From contig DAOUUS010000125.1 of assembly GCA_030668065.1 (NCBI GenBank), positions 1 to 5,398 of the forward strand: DNA of 5,398 nucleotides, given 5' to 3'. Positions 4,672-5,398 of this stretch are shown here, piece by piece (the first letter of the stretch is position 1; each line of letters begins with the position of its first letter). The translations under genes were made by a program, and so were the position numbers. This stretch comes from Candidatus Methanophagales archaeon. GTDB taxonomy: Archaea; Halobacteriota; Syntropharchaeia; Alkanophagales; Methanospirareceae. The notes under the pieces were generated by a model that saw nothing but the letters and a program-made list of their open reading frames with translations, searched no databases and had not been told where the DNA came from.

Positions 4672-5398
4672 AGCCCAAAATCAGCCTTTTGCTAATCCGA
4701 TTGCCGTGTTTAGCGAAGAACGAGCCCACGATCGAAAGAATAAGCACGTAAGTAACGACAAGCGCAAGTAATAACTCAATCGAAGGTAACAGCTCGAGAA
4801 CGCCTATTTCCATTACAACCATAATCAGCACAACAGAAAACTCGCCCCTCGGCGTCGTGTATGCCCCGACTCGCAATCCCGTTTCAAACGAGCCGTGCAG
4901 TCTCTTCCCGATGATTGCACCACTGACGAACTTTCCTAAGATAGACAAAACTATGAGTGCTAGGAGTGCAAACACAAAATCGGCGGAGTTCAATGTTGCC
5001 AATTGGAATTTGAACATCATACCAAAAGAAAAGAAGAAGATGGTGAGGAATAAGTTCTTAAATGAAATGATGGTCCCGAAGAGCTTCCTGAATGACTTGA
5101 CTCCCGCGAGTGCAGAGCCTAAGAAAAATGCTACTATCACTTCCGAGATATGACAATGCAACAAAATACCCATGAGGTATGCGAGTGCGGAAAATCCGAA
5201 TATGAGTGCAAAAATAAGCAGTACGGGTATTTCATCATCACGCTCGAATAGAGGCGAGATGAAGTTGCTCAGCCTTCTGATGAGCGCTAAGATGAATACT
5301 ATGAGTAGCAAAGTCGCAGCTAAGGACACGGGAATCATGGCGAGGCTGCCTGCCATAACAGAAGTCAGCACAACAAGCAGGATCGCCAGTATTATGTC
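4640..5398 (-). CDS. CPA2-type cation:proton antiporter, C-terminal part (runs off the right edge)
   Basis: The window shows the last 252 residues of a polytopic membrane protein whose 5' end lies beyond 5398. The frame is open to the edge (DIILAILLVVLTS...), so the GTG at 5371 is not the true start. About eight hydrophobic segments follow one another. The edge sequence matches the CPA2 segment in which a conserved acidic residue starts D-I-x-x-A-I-L. Further family marks are the FFFSFGMMF segment (121-129 in window numbering) and GAYTTPRGEF with R184-G-E186, near the conserved GEF motif of Kef/NapA-like exchangers. It should exchange Na+ or K+ for protons across the cytoplasmic membrane. No cytosolic TrkA/RCK domain follows, so it is the short form. 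Its 3' end converges on the panE remnant and overlaps it by 32 bases; the last residues (FNRLMPRAHR) are antisense to panE coding sequence and may not be native. Confidence 0.85.
   Translation of the reverse strand, partial: DIILAILLVVLTSVMAGSLAMIPVSLAATLLLIVFILALIRRLSNFISPLFERDDEIPVLLIFALIFGFSALAYLMGILLHCHISEVIVAFFLGSALAGVKSFRKLFGTIISFKNLFLTIFFFSFGMMFKFQLATLNSADFVFALLALIVLSILGKFVSGAIIGKRLHGSFETGLRVGAYTTPRGEFSVVLIMVVMEIGVLELLPSIELLLALVVTYVLILSIVGSFFAKHGNRISKRLILGFNRLMPRAHR

Noticed and set aside
4857..5153. Plus-strand 98-codon open frame inside the antiporter gene
   Set aside because: It is antisense to a clearly recognisable membrane protein and its product is low in family character. It is a shadow.

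Overview
This 5.4 kb window looks like chromosomal DNA from an archaeon, possibly a methanogen- or ANME-like euryarchaeote. That placement is tentative. It rests on an archaeal-type MoaB, archaeal-style upstream signals (purine-rich BRE/TATA-like boxes followed by GGAG/GGTGA Shine-Dalgarno sequences) and a small protein/PIN gene pair of a kind common in archaea. Base composition is patchy: AT-rich stretches (about 120-1050 and 3233-4115) alternate with more GC-balanced genes. At least two genes are visibly broken, so this reads as an accessory or decaying neighbourhood.

Layout, left to right. (i) 1-209 holds no gene I can name. One frame is open from the window edge to 217 apart from a single TAG at 110-112. 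(ii) 210-1053 is a decayed PD-(D/E)XK nuclease-like gene: its N-terminus is missing, and one extra A in an AAAA run (407-410) splits it into two reading frames. (iii) 1173-2618 encodes an intact 481-residue protein joining a Cas4/RecB-like PD-(D/E)XK domain with a four-cysteine Fe-S signature to a DUF2779 domain with DEDD-exonuclease-like motifs. No CRISPR array or other cas gene is present. (iv) 2705-3232 is a complete moaB, for molybdenum/tungsten cofactor synthesis. (v) 3333-4113 is a tight two-gene unit, 4 nt apart: an 85-residue PepSY-like protein followed by a PIN-domain ribonuclease with all expected acidic residues. A perfect 6+3+6 inverted repeat sits just downstream of the TATA-like box, as in an autoregulated toxin-antitoxin operon. 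(vi) 4142-4671 is a ketopantoate-reductase (panE/apbA) pseudogene with an internal deletion of roughly 50 codons, a frameshift and a missing C-terminus. (vii) 4640-5398, on the minus strand, is the C-terminal part of a CPA2-type cation:proton antiporter that runs off the right edge. It converges on the panE remnant and overlaps it by 32 bases.

The genes do not form one pathway. The best candidates for something little described are the PepSY-like/PIN pair with its palindromic candidate operator, and the stand-alone Cas4-like/DUF2779 fusion beside the remains of another PD-(D/E)XK gene. The breaks could be real decay or, for the single-base frameshift in particular, sequencing or assembly error.
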